64,000 bases of DNA, from the NCBI GenBank assembly GCA_036278715.1, contig DASUKN010000061.1, forward strand, positions 65,982 to 129,981, in the 5' to 3' direction. The DNA comes from Udaeobacter sp025935755. Lineage in GTDB: Bacteria > Verrucomicrobiota > Verrucomicrobiia > Chthoniobacterales > UBA10450. Shown piece after piece: positions 51,930 through 61,060 of this stretch. Below the pieces are notes generated by a model. That model was not told the origin of the DNA. It was given only the letters and a program-made list of their open reading frames with translations, and did no database searches. Every line of letters begins with the position of its first letter. The first letter of the stretch is position 1. The position numbers and the translations under genes were made by a program.

Positions 51930-52659
51930 GAGTGTGCGTGTCGACGCGTTCCCCGCGACCGAGCGCGGAAACGCAAAGAGCGCTGCCCGATTCAGTGGAC
52001 TAATCATTGGGCGAGAACTGCTCTTAGCCAGCTTCGACCAGGACGGTCAGGTGGAACGCGTTCTCCCGAACGCGTTGGCTCACCCGTCATCGACTTTCGG
52101 AGAAGTCGATCCACCTTGGTTTCAAAGAACTTCATTGACAGAAGGCTCGTGCGCGACTCAACACCCAGCGCAAGATCCTCGAAGCGCTTCCGGCTCAATT
52201 CGCCACAAGGACTAGGAGTCAGCTTGTCGACTCGTTCGCCGCGACCGAACGCGGAAACGCAAAGAGCGCTGCCCGATTCAGTGGATTAATCCTTGGGCAA
52301 GAACTGCTCTTCCTCAGCTTGGACCAGGACGTCAGGTGGAACGCGTTCTCCCGAATGCGTTGGCTCACCCGTCATCGACTTTCGGAGAAGTCGATCCACC
52401 TTGGTTTCAAAGAACTTCATTGACAGAAGGCTCTTGCGCGACTCAACACCCAGCGCAAGATCCTCGAAGCGCTTCCGGCTCAATTCGCCACAAGGACTAG
52501 GAGTGTGCGTGTCGACGCATTCGCCGCGACCGAGCGGAAACGCAAAGAGCGCTGCCCGATTCAGTGGATTAATCATTGGGCAAGAACTGCTCTTAGCCAG
52601 CTTGGACCAGGACGTCAGGTGGACGCGTTCTCCCGAACGCGTTGGCTCACCCGAGGACG
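51904..52659. repeat. Tandem repeat of about 286 bp, three copies (last one partial)
   Basis: Units start at 51904, 52190 and 52475 with 'ccggctcaattcgccacaag', so the periods are 286 and 285. The copies are nearly identical, with small indels. The third stops after about 185 bases at 52659. The first unit begins inside the end of the DUF2807 gene. Each unit has ggaacgcgttctcccgaacgcgtt and a 'cgactttcggagaagtcg' hairpin. No convincing protein is encoded in any frame. Confidence 0.93.
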
Positions 52660-52666
52660 GATAAAA

Positions 52667-52690
52667 GGGTCAAATCTTAGATCTGACCCC
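52667..52690. repeat. GGGTCA..TGACCC palindrome
   Basis: gggtcaaatcttagatctgacccc forms a hairpin with gggtca and tgaccc arms and an inner agatct. Elements with GGGGTCAGATCT at one end are found next to REP-associated tyrosine transposases in many bacteria; no transposase gene is present here. Confidence 0.65.
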
Positions 52691-52799
52691 AATTTTCTCG
52701 GGTGTTTCCCCGTGATCAGTTCATCAACGGATATTTCCGGGTGTTTCCTATTGCGCTGTTAAGGCGGGAGTGCGAAATGCAGGGGGCCCTGAGGAGATA

Positions 52800-53402
52800 A
52801 TGAAAATTCGCACGCCTCTTTTCGTTTTCGCACTCGTACTCCTGGCCGGCATGGCGCATGCCGGTGACGAAAGATCAATCAAAGATCTGGCCAAAGCTCT
52901 GACTGGACTTGGGCCGGATGTCGATCCCGCTGAAGCGCAGGCAATTTCTTATACTGCGCATACGACGGCTCGCCGGCTCAAGAAAGAATATCGCGTCGTT
53001 CTCAACCCGGAGTTTACGGTGTTTCTTTACAATGTTGGCCTCCGAAAGCGCGGGTGGTGCGGGCATTGGGCGCAGGACATAGGAACGGAATTGATAAAAC
53101 TCGAGCCCAAGACCCTCGTGCTCCACTGGGGTGAAGCGTACCCGAACACGTCGAGTGAAAACAACGCCCTGGTCGTGACCGCCCGGAATCAGAAGTTCGA
53201 AGATGGGATTCTTCTCGACGGTTGGCGCAGGGCCGGCCGCTTATTCTGGTGCCCGGTGGTAAAAGACGACGAGTACGAAGCGGAACAGCATTACGGCCAC
53301 TCCGGCATCACCATGTGGAGAGAAAACATGAAGTGGAGCGCGTGGCTGCAGACTTACCCTTCGACGGAGGAAAAGGCGAAAACAGCCAGCGCAACTCGCT
53401 GA
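52800..53402 (+). CDS. Secreted protein with a possible transglutaminase-like fold
   Basis: 200 residues from the ATG at 52800, preceded by GAGGAGATA. The signal peptide is PLFVFALVLLAGMAHAG. The rest has LYNVGLRKRGWCGHWAQDIGTELI (a Cys after WCG, at about residue 86), LVLHWGEAYPNTSSENNALVVT (a possible His) and GILLDGWRRAGRLFWCPVV (a possible Asp). The order Cys, His, Asp fits a papain/transglutaminase-type triad. That is an inference; the family has no name I know. The M50 protease gene begins about 50 bases downstream. Confidence 0.7.
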   Translation: MKIRTPLFVFALVLLAGMAHAGDERSIKDLAKALTGLGPDVDPAEAQAISYTAHTTARRLKKEYRVVLNPEFTVFLYNVGLRKRGWCGHWAQDIGTELIKLEPKTLVLHWGEAYPNTSSENNALVVTARNQKFEDGILLDGWRRAGRLFWCPVVKDDEYEAEQHYGHSGITMWRENMKWSAWLQTYPSTEEKAKTASATR

Positions 53403-53454
53403 ATTTTCGGCTGCAGCATGCGGCCGATGGAAATTGGCGTTTCACTCAAACGCC

Positions 53455-54330
53455 ATGCACATTTCTACCGTGCAAGACGTAAACCTTCAGACCGAACGAA
53501 CGCCGGAATACCAGGCGCCGACTGAGGAGACGGCCTGGAGCCGCATCAAAAAGGCACTCGGCCCATTCGCGGTCATAGGTATCGTCATTGCCAAGTTCCT
53601 GGCGAAATTCAAATTCGTCCTGCCCATCCTGCTGAAGTCAGGCGGCACCATGCTGCTAATGATCCTGGTTTATATGCAGCTGTGGGGCTGGGCGTTCGGC
53701 GTGGGCTTTGTCCTTCTTTTGCTTGTACACGAGACCGGACATTTGATTGTCGCGAAAAAATTCGGACTCAAAGTAGGCGCGCCAGTTTTTATTCCATTTA
53801 TGGGCGCGTTTATTGCGCTTAAGGAAGCACCGCGCAATGCGTGGATGGAAGCATGTGTAGGTATTGGTGGGCCGTTGCTTGGGAGCTTGGGTGCACTGGT
53901 GTGCCACGCGTTGGGCGAATTTTCTGCTGCTCCCATTTTCGTTGCACTGGGATGGTTCGGATATTTTCTGAACCTGTTTAATCTAACGCCAGTCGGAATG
54001 CTCGATGGCGGACGCATCGTCACCGCGTTGTCCCGCTGGTTATGGTTACCCGGCTTTGCACTGCTCGTCTGGTTCGGATGGAAATTTCCGAACTTCATTA
54101 TCTGGCTGATCGTCCTTTTGTCGTTGCCCAGGATCTATTCGCTGTTCCGTAAGAGAACCGAAGAAGAGCAGCGTTATTTCGAAGTCACACCGTCGCAGCG
54201 TTGGATCATGTCAGTTCTGTATTTTGGGCTCATCGCAGCCTTGCTTTTCGGAATGCACGTGGCGCAGCAGGATTTGAACAACCTGGGCGTGCGCTCTCAC
54301 GGCCACGGGCGAGACGTCATCGTCCAGTGA
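53455..54330 (+). CDS. Site-2 protease family (M50) intramembrane metalloprotease
   Basis: 291 residues from the ATG at 53455. It has several membrane helices and the zinc motif HETGH in LLLVHETGHLIVAKKFGLKVG, with the third ligand in NLFNLTPVGMLDGGRIV (the LDG motif). There is no PDZ domain, so it is not a typical RseP. S2P-type enzymes cut membrane-bound anti-sigma factors or signal peptides. It is on the same strand and directly after the Cys-His-Asp-like secreted protein. It lies tail to tail with the TPR signalling gene. Confidence 0.92.
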   Translation: MHISTVQDVNLQTERTPEYQAPTEETAWSRIKKALGPFAVIGIVIAKFLAKFKFVLPILLKSGGTMLLMILVYMQLWGWAFGVGFVLLLLVHETGHLIVAKKFGLKVGAPVFIPFMGAFIALKEAPRNAWMEACVGIGGPLLGSLGALVCHALGEFSAAPIFVALGWFGYFLNLFNLTPVGMLDGGRIVTALSRWLWLPGFALLVWFGWKFPNFIIWLIVLLSLPRIYSLFRKRTEEEQRYFEVTPSQRWIMSVLYFGLIAALLFGMHVAQQDLNNLGVRSHGHGRDVIVQ

Positions 54331-54358
54331 CGCCCAGGGAGTGACGGCGTGCCAGTCG

Positions 54359-56059
54359 TCAGGTTGCCCTCGACGGCGGGGAAGCCGTCGCTGCTCGAGC
54401 ATTTATCGCGAAAACCTTTTGCGGGTTCAGCCCGATTCGTTCCACGATCGAAACGAAACGTTTATCCGTACGCAGCGGCACGAATTCGGGCGCGATGCCG
54501 ATGAAGTGCAATGACGAGGAATGCTCCTCATAAGCACGCTGTAATTCGCGCATGGCGTCTTCGTGTTCGTCCAACACGACATGCACATGCGCAATGGCAT
54601 CCCCTGGCGTATAACCACGGCGACTTTCGCAAGCGGCCTTAAGAATCTCTTTTGCCTCATCCCGCTGGTCCATTTTGCCGTAGGTAATTGCCAGACCAAA
54701 CGGCACGCGGCCACTGATGGCCTGCGATTTTTTATACAACCCGATCGCGTCATCAAACCGCCCCATCTCGCGATAAAGAGCAGCCAACAACGGCTCGCCA
54801 TAGGCAAAAGTTGGATCGAGCTGCAACGCGCGCTCGCCCGCAGCCATCGCTTCATCGATCAAGCCGAAATACCGATAGATTTCGCAGGCGAAATTGCTCA
54901 CCCAGAGTGACGCTGGATCGATTTTCGCCGTCCGGCTCAGATATTTGAGGGCTTTCTCTCGATCACCGATCGCCGCGTAAAAGGCCGCGATGAAATAGTT
55001 CGAAGGCGTCAAATTTGAGTCCACTTCAAATGCGCGGACGTACTCCTCTTCAGCGCCGCGAAGATCCCAATCGAGGATCCGTTTTGTTTCCGCCAGGTAA
55101 ACATGCGCTTCGGCTTCGCTATCGTCGATGCTGATCGCATTGACGGCAGCTTCGCGCACCTTTGAGTAAGCTTCGAGCGGTTCAATATAACCATCGGCCA
55201 ACCATAGCCACGACTTGGCAGTGCCGGTCCAGGCCCGCGCGAATCGCGGATCTTTGTCGAGCGCGCTCTGGAAAAACTCGAGGCTTTTTCGCAGTGATTC
55301 CTCGGTGCTTTTGTCCGACAAAAACAAACCACGAAGGTAAAGATCGTACGCTTCCATGCTGTGCGCGCGGGCCGTTGCCGGCGCGATCTCTAATTTCAAT
55401 TTCAGAGCATCGACAATGGCGCATGTGATCTCGTCCTGGAGCGCAAAGATTCCCTGGAATTCGCGCTCGAATGTTTCCGACCACAGGGTGAATCCTTTGC
55501 AGCACTCGGTCAGTTCGGCGGTCACCCGAATCCGGTTACCGTCTCGTCGGATACTTCCTTCGACTACATGTTCTACGTTGAGTTTGCTGGCGACCTCGCT
55601 CAGTGGTGCGTCCCGATCTTTGAACCAAAATGATGAACGCCGCGCGGCCACTCGCAAATTATCGACCTTGGAAAGCGCGGTGAGAATTTCCTCGGCGATG
55701 CCTTCGCCGAGATAATCGCGCTCCGGGCCGGCGCTCAGATCCTTGAACGGTAAAACTGCAATCGACTTCTCCTGTGACGTGTACGGATCGGCATGATCGA
55801 TTCTCTGTGACGGTTCCCGATCTGGAGTGCGTACGATTCCGTATCGAGTTACATCGAAAAACCAGGAAAGTGTAACGGCCACTGGAAACCCGAGCACAAT
55901 CAGGACGACCAGGAGCCGAACTACCCAGTTCGGGATATCGAATACAGGAAGGACCTGCGCGAGACCTTGCGCAAGCGCCCACCCGCCTACGACGTACGCG
56001 ATTGCGACGCTGTAAACCTTTCTTCGCTTTAGCTCGGCAAAAAATGTGTTCGCGTTCAC
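54359..56059 (-). CDS. TolB-like (FlgO-type) and TPR membrane protein
   Basis: 566 residues. Two membrane helices are near the start (VYSVAIAYVVGGWALAQGL and VVRLLVVLIVLGFPVAVTLSWFFDVT). Next is a TolB-like domain (EKSIAVLPFKDLSAGPERDYLGEGIAEEILTALSKVDNLRVAARRSS, residues about 95-210) and then a TPR array. It is clearly related to the C-terminal part of the neighbouring cyclase gene, from which it is separated by about 67 bases on the same strand. Such proteins are frequent in soil bacteria with signalling genes. Role unknown. Confidence 0.88.
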   Translation of the reverse strand: MNANTFFAELKRRKVYSVAIAYVVGGWALAQGLAQVLPVFDIPNWVVRLLVVLIVLGFPVAVTLSWFFDVTRYGIVRTPDREPSQRIDHADPYTSQEKSIAVLPFKDLSAGPERDYLGEGIAEEILTALSKVDNLRVAARRSSFWFKDRDAPLSEVASKLNVEHVVEGSIRRDGNRIRVTAELTECCKGFTLWSETFEREFQGIFALQDEITCAIVDALKLKLEIAPATARAHSMEAYDLYLRGLFLSDKSTEESLRKSLEFFQSALDKDPRFARAWTGTAKSWLWLADGYIEPLEAYSKVREAAVNAISIDDSEAEAHVYLAETKRILDWDLRGAEEEYVRAFEVDSNLTPSNYFIAAFYAAIGDREKALKYLSRTAKIDPASLWVSNFACEIYRYFGLIDEAMAAGERALQLDPTFAYGEPLLAALYREMGRFDDAIGLYKKSQAISGRVPFGLAITYGKMDQRDEAKEILKAACESRRGYTPGDAIAHVHVVLDEHEDAMRELQRAYEEHSSSLHFIGIAPEFVPLRTDKRFVSIVERIGLNPQKVFAINARAATASPPSRAT

Positions 56060-56126
56060 TTATGAATGGATCAGCCGTGCTAGCTGAATCTAAATTTTCG
56101 ATCGCTACAAGCGTACTATTTTTAGT

Positions 56127-58544
56127 TCACGGGCTGGTCTCTGCGATCAGTTTTTTAAAGCGCGGGTCGTTCCGAATCGGGTCCCACTCCCAGCGATATT
56201 TCAGATCGTTAACGGTGATGCTGTAATCTGCGCTATCCACTGCGCCCGGGGTGGTGAGCAGGCGCGCGATCAATGGAATAGCCAGATCATTTTCACCGAC
56301 ACGGGCGTAGATAAGCGCGAGATAACCACTCATGAGTGAACCGTCGACGGCATCTTTCGATTCCGGTTTAAGTTCAACCGCTCGTCTTCCTTCCGCGATC
56401 GCATCGTTCTTCCGGCCCATTAATGCATAAAGCCATCCAAGGCCTGCATGCCGCTCAGCGCTTTCCGGTGCTTCTTGCACTGCTGCTTCAAAAGCGGGTC
56501 TTGCCTGTTCAAATGTCTTTAGAGCGTTCGCGTTATCTCCCTGCGCAGCGTACGTGCAGCCTTCCAGGAAGATTTTCGGAGTCAATCCGGCCACGCTATA
56601 GGAAATTTCGTCGGCCGACGATGTTTCCAGAACGTTTTTAGCCGCCGCATAATCGCGTTGCAACATGGCGACGTCCCATCGGGCGGCAGTGACACTGCCA
56701 TCCGGATCAACGCCCGCTGGAATTTCATTTAACACCGATTGCAGCAAACGAGTGTCCCCTTTCCAATTGAACTCAACGTAGCCGCGCTGGATTTTCGCGA
56801 CGAGCGATGCCGGAGCCAGCGCGCCCATCTGCTCAGCCCAACGCGCCGCCTGCGGCCATCGGCGCATTGACGAGTTTGTATAAAGAAGTTCGCGAGCAGT
56901 GTTCGGATTTTGCGGATCGAGCTTCGCCACCTGTTCGTAGGTTTCGAGCGCCGCCTGCCATTTGCCCTGCCGGCGCTCAATCGCCGCGATCAAGCGCCGT
57001 GTGTCCGCATTGCTAGGCGATAAACGAGACGCGATCTCGAATTGTTCCAGAGCCTTGTCGTAGTCCTGGTCGATCCAGTAGATGCATTCGCCGAGTGCAA
57101 AGTGGGCTTCTGCAAGATTCGGTTGCAGCCGAAGGGCAGCTTCCGCTTCGGCGCGGGCTTTTGTTCTCCAACTCTCGGTCGGCTCGTAATATCGGAAAAC
57201 CTCGGCGCAAACAGATGCCAGCCGCGCGTGCGCGAGTGCGAAATTCGGATCGAGTTCGATTGCCTGCATGTAAAGCTGCTCGGCCGTCTTGTAACCCTCC
57301 AGCAGCGTATCGGGGTTGTGGGAGATCTGGTTCGCGCGCAGATAAAAAACGTACGCGTCGGCGCTTCGCGTCGGTTTCGCTGACGCCAGCGCCTTCTCGT
57401 CATCGCTAAGCGTTGCCCGAAGGGCATCGGCGATTTCATTGGCCAATTCTCCCTGCAATCCAAGGGAATCATCCAAAGTGCGATCGTAATGGCTTGCCCA
57501 AATCTGGCGGTTTTTTCGAGTATCGATCAACTGGACATTCAGTACGACGCGATCGCCTTCTTTGCGTACACTACCTTCCAGAACGTTGGCCACCCCGAGC
57601 TTCTGCCCGACATTGCGGACGTCTTGAGCCGCGACGCCACGGAAACTCATCACCGACGAACGACTGATCACTCTGAGATCTTTGATCTTTGCCAGAGTCG
57701 TCAGGATGTCATCCTGCACGCCGTCCGCAAAGAAGGCGTTATCCTTTTCCGAGCTGAGATTCTCGAACGGCAACACCGCGATACTTTTCTCCTCAGTAGC
57801 CGCAGTTGCTGAGTTGTGCCGCGAATAAAACCAGATGCCCAGAGCCGTCGCGCCGACCAGCAAAATTATCGCCGCGATTGCCAGGTACATCGCTCGAACC
57901 CTTTTCGGGGCGCGAGCGGCATCGGCTTTGGCCGCTTCTTCCGAGCGCGATTGCTGCACCTTTTTCGGCAACTCAGGATTCCCAACGTCGTCCCCATAGA
58001 AATTCACAAGAAAGACCGAGACGCCATGCTTCACGGCGCATTGGCCGAGGTCGTGCAGATACGGACCCCATTCTCGCGAGTGGCCCAAGTCTTCGGCGAC
58101 TCTTTCGGACAACAAAATGTGCCGGTCATCTCCACAATCCATAATACGTTGCGCGAGATTGATCCCGGCGCCGGCGACGTTTGCTGAATCGTTTACGTCG
58201 CGAACTTTGTTGATCGGGCCACTATGAATCCCCATTCGCAGCTTCAGTTGCGGATAGTCTTTCAGCTTCCTGCTGATCTCCATTGCACACCGCACTGGCG
58301 CTTCCGGACTGTCGAAAAAAACGAGCGCCATCCCGTCTCCGACCGGAAGTCGGATCAGCTTGCCCGCTTCTTTAGCGCTGTGCACCTGCTCTGTGCCGCG
58401 GACAATTTCGGTCAGTTGCTCGAGGTATTGACGTTGTTCATCAAGGAGCAGGGTCGAATAACCGACCAGATCCATGAACAGAACGTGGCCAATCTGTAGT
58501 TGCACTGACGTTTCCGCTTCGGAGGGCATAGATTTGAACGGCAA
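56127..58544 (-). CDS. Class III nucleotidyl cyclase with TolB-like and TPR domains
   Basis: 805 residues. The N-terminal cyclase (about 18-190) has the metal-binding Asp in LFMDLVGYS (Asp25) and VGDGMALVF (Asp70), and the transition-state Asn129 and Arg133 in GINLAQRI. So it should be active, although the usual substrate Lys before the GDG is Arg65. A membrane helix follows (AMYLAIAAIILLVGATALGIWFYS), then a TolB-like domain (SIAVLPFENLSSEKDNAFFADGVQDDILTTLAKIKDLRVISRSS) and a TPR array to the C-terminus. The topology puts the TPR part outside the cytosol. It could sense envelope signals and make cAMP. The paralogous gene follows. Confidence 0.93.
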   Translation of the reverse strand: MPFKSMPSEAETSVQLQIGHVLFMDLVGYSTLLLDEQRQYLEQLTEIVRGTEQVHSAKEAGKLIRLPVGDGMALVFFDSPEAPVRCAMEISRKLKDYPQLKLRMGIHSGPINKVRDVNDSANVAGAGINLAQRIMDCGDDRHILLSERVAEDLGHSREWGPYLHDLGQCAVKHGVSVFLVNFYGDDVGNPELPKKVQQSRSEEAAKADAARAPKRVRAMYLAIAAIILLVGATALGIWFYSRHNSATAATEEKSIAVLPFENLSSEKDNAFFADGVQDDILTTLAKIKDLRVISRSSVMSFRGVAAQDVRNVGQKLGVANVLEGSVRKEGDRVVLNVQLIDTRKNRQIWASHYDRTLDDSLGLQGELANEIADALRATLSDDEKALASAKPTRSADAYVFYLRANQISHNPDTLLEGYKTAEQLYMQAIELDPNFALAHARLASVCAEVFRYYEPTESWRTKARAEAEAALRLQPNLAEAHFALGECIYWIDQDYDKALEQFEIASRLSPSNADTRRLIAAIERRQGKWQAALETYEQVAKLDPQNPNTARELLYTNSSMRRWPQAARWAEQMGALAPASLVAKIQRGYVEFNWKGDTRLLQSVLNEIPAGVDPDGSVTAARWDVAMLQRDYAAAKNVLETSSADEISYSVAGLTPKIFLEGCTYAAQGDNANALKTFEQARPAFEAAVQEAPESAERHAGLGWLYALMGRKNDAIAEGRRAVELKPESKDAVDGSLMSGYLALIYARVGENDLAIPLIARLLTTPGAVDSADYSITVNDLKYRWEWDPIRNDPRFKKLIAETSP

Positions 58545-58643
58545 TCTTCCGCGAAGTTTTCGATTTCTGAAATCCTATTTCCACCAAACCCTGGCGCCAA
58601 ACTCAGCGCCCACGCTGTCCTCGATGTTGTGCTAAAATTCCGG

Positions 58644-60881
58644 ATGCCGTTTCAGCTCGAATCCAACTTCAAACCTCGCGGCGATCAAAGCCAGGCTATC
58701 GCAAAGCTGTTGAAGTCTGTCGAGGCTGGGAACCGCCACCAGACACTCCTCGGAGTGACTGGTTCAGGCAAGACGTTCACCGTTGCAAACGTCATTCAAA
58801 AACTGGATAAGCCGACGCTGGTTATCTCGCACAACAAAACGTTGGCGGCGCAACTTTACTCCGAGTTCAAACAATTTTTCCCGCGGAATGCTGTCGAATA
58901 TTTCGTCAGCTACTTCGATTATTACCAACCGGAAGCTTATATCCCCCGCTCCGACACCTACATCGAAAAGGATTCCTCCATCAACGAAGAGATCGAGCGG
59001 TTGCGTCTGTCGACTGCGAGCGCACTGCTTTCAAGACGCGACGTCATCGTGGTGGCGAGTGTCTCATGCATCTACGGAGTGACGTCGCCCGAGGATTATG
59101 AACGGATGTTGCTCACTGTGAAGCACGGCCAGCACATTACTCGCGAAGCGGTGCTCGGTCGTCTCATCGACATGCTATACGAGCGCAACGACGTGAATTT
59201 TGCGCGTGGCAGGTTCCGTGTGCGCGGTGACGTGGTTGAAGTTTATCCTGCCACTGCTGATGAAGAAGGAATCCGGCTTGAGTTTTTCGGGGACGAAATC
59301 GATGCAATCCGGCGATTTGATCCGTTGACGGGTCACACACACGAAACGCTGAACTTCATCACATTTTTCCCTGCCAAACAATTCGTGACGCCAGCGGACA
59401 AGCTGAATCGTGCACTCCGCACGATCCGTGAAGAGCTTGAGCAACGGATCGTCGAACTTGAATCGCAAAACAAACTTCTCGAAGCGCAACGGCTGCGAAT
59501 GCGCACGGAATACGATTTGGAAATGCTGCAGGAAATGGGTTTTTGCAACGGGATCGAGAACTATTCGCGGCATTTGTCGGGACGCCCTCCCGGCTCGAAG
59601 CCTTACACGATCATCGATTTTTTTCCCGACGATTTTCTCACCGTCATCGATGAATCGCATGCCACCATCCCTCAGATCGGCGGCATGTACGAAGGCGATC
59701 GGTCCCGAAAAACTGTGCTCGTAAATTACGGTTTTCGCCTGCCGAGCGCACTCGACAATCGTCCCCTGAATTTCGATGAATTCATGAAACTGACGAACCA
59801 GACCATCTACGTCAGCGCGACACCTGCGGAATTTGAAATTCGAAATAGCGTAGTCGGCAATGCAGGATACATGCCGCATAAGCGACAGCGTATCGGAGAA
59901 GAAGAGTTGGTTCCGTTCGTGCTACCCGGCGAAAATGTGGCGCATCCGTCACGCTTGCAATCCAGTCGCGACGCAAGCCAGAGTCTCCCGCTAGCTTCTC
60001 GAACGGATGATCCGCCGGAAAAATTCGATACGAACACCCCGGGCGCACCCCTTGTGGTCGAGCAGATCATTCGGCCTACCGGACTTCTCGATCCGAAAAT
60101 AACTCTGAAGCCGCTCAAGAATCAGATCGATGAAACGATCGAGCTTTGCCGGCAGCGCGTGGAAAAAAGCGAGCGCGTTCTGGTAACGACGTTGACCAAG
60201 CGAACCGCGGAAGATCTGGCCGACTATCTGCGCGATGTCGGTTTGAAAGTGCGATATCTGCATAGCGACATCGACGCAATCGAGCGTGTGGAAATTTTGC
60301 GCGGGTTGCGCGCGGCCGAGTTCGATATTCTCGTCGGGATCAATCTGCTCCGCGAAGGTCTCGATCTGCCCGAGGTTTCGCTTGTGTGCATTCTGGACGC
60401 GGACAAGGAAGGATTTTTACGCAGTCAGACTTCGTTGATCCAGACAGCAGGCCGCGCAGCTCGCCATATCAACGGCGAGGTGGTGCTCTTCGCCGACATC
60501 ATCACGCAGAGCATGGAAGCGCTCATCTCAATTTCCGAATATCGCCGCGCCAAGCAGATGGAATACAACGAGACGCACGGCATCACGCCGCAAACTGTCC
60601 GGCGCGCCGTCCAGGAAAGTCTGCATACAATTCTGCGGGGACGCGAAGTGGAATCGTCCGTGATCCGTGAAGCCGGCGGCGATTTCAACCTCTCGGAGTT
60701 ACTGCGCGAATTGGAGGAGGAAATGCAGGAAGCTTCGGCAAATCTCGAATTCGAGCGTGCTGCGCTATTGCGCGATCAAATCATGGAGGTAAAAAACGGC
60801 TCCGGCTTATCGAAGATCGAACCGAAGCGTCGACCGGTAAAATACACGCGCAATTCAGGCCGCCGCCGCTCACGCGTGTAG
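58644..60881 (+). CDS. uvrB: Excinuclease ABC subunit B
   Basis: 745 residues from the ATG at 58644. It has Walker A GVTGSGKT (37-44), the beta-hairpin SYFDYYQPEAYIPRSDTYIEK, the helicase DEAH-like motif TVIDESHATIPQIGGMY, NQTIYVSATPAEFE, IIRPTGLLDP, VGINLLREGLDLPEVSLVCILDADKEGFLRS, and the C-terminal UVR motif EFERAALLRDQI. UvrB loads at DNA lesions after UvrA in nucleotide excision repair. There is an insertion of about 62 residues between SATP and IIRPTG (about 415-470), missing from E. coli UvrB. Confidence 0.98.
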   Translation: MPFQLESNFKPRGDQSQAIAKLLKSVEAGNRHQTLLGVTGSGKTFTVANVIQKLDKPTLVISHNKTLAAQLYSEFKQFFPRNAVEYFVSYFDYYQPEAYIPRSDTYIEKDSSINEEIERLRLSTASALLSRRDVIVVASVSCIYGVTSPEDYERMLLTVKHGQHITREAVLGRLIDMLYERNDVNFARGRFRVRGDVVEVYPATADEEGIRLEFFGDEIDAIRRFDPLTGHTHETLNFITFFPAKQFVTPADKLNRALRTIREELEQRIVELESQNKLLEAQRLRMRTEYDLEMLQEMGFCNGIENYSRHLSGRPPGSKPYTIIDFFPDDFLTVIDESHATIPQIGGMYEGDRSRKTVLVNYGFRLPSALDNRPLNFDEFMKLTNQTIYVSATPAEFEIRNSVVGNAGYMPHKRQRIGEEELVPFVLPGENVAHPSRLQSSRDASQSLPLASRTDDPPEKFDTNTPGAPLVVEQIIRPTGLLDPKITLKPLKNQIDETIELCRQRVEKSERVLVTTLTKRTAEDLADYLRDVGLKVRYLHSDIDAIERVEILRGLRAAEFDILVGINLLREGLDLPEVSLVCILDADKEGFLRSQTSLIQTAGRAARHINGEVVLFADIITQSMEALISISEYRRAKQMEYNETHGITPQTVRRAVQESLHTILRGREVESSVIREAGGDFNLSELLRELEEEMQEASANLEFERAALLRDQIMEVKNGSGLSKIEPKRRPVKYTRNSGRRRSRV

Positions 60882-60883
60882 GT

Positions 60884-61029
60884 GGAACGCGTTGTCTTCA
60901 ACGCCGTGGAGTCACGGCGTTACCGGCTGATATTTGCGCCTTCGGCGTTTTGCCATCGTCTTGAGGACAAGAGGATCCACCTTGTCGGGTTTTGCCATCG
61001 TCTTGAGGACAAGAGGATCCACCTTGTCG
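60884..61029. repeat. Hairpin and 41-bp direct repeat between uvrB and holA
   Basis: acgccgtg (60901-60908) pairs with cacggcgt (60913-60920). Then a 41-bp unit starting gttttgccatcgtcttgagg is found twice, at 60947-60987 and 60989-61029, identical and with a period of 42. Together they fill the whole uvrB-holA spacer. Confidence 0.92.
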
Positions 61030-61060
61030 ATAATCGCCGCGCATGCGATTGAAATCGGCG

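Noticed and set aside
51904..52659. CRISPR array
   Set aside because: Units are about 286 bp long, nearly identical over their full length and have no short repeat/spacer structure; no cas genes are near.
51934..52664. Small frames on both strands in the tandem repeat
   Set aside because: They change frame between copies because of indels and show no domain or start signal.
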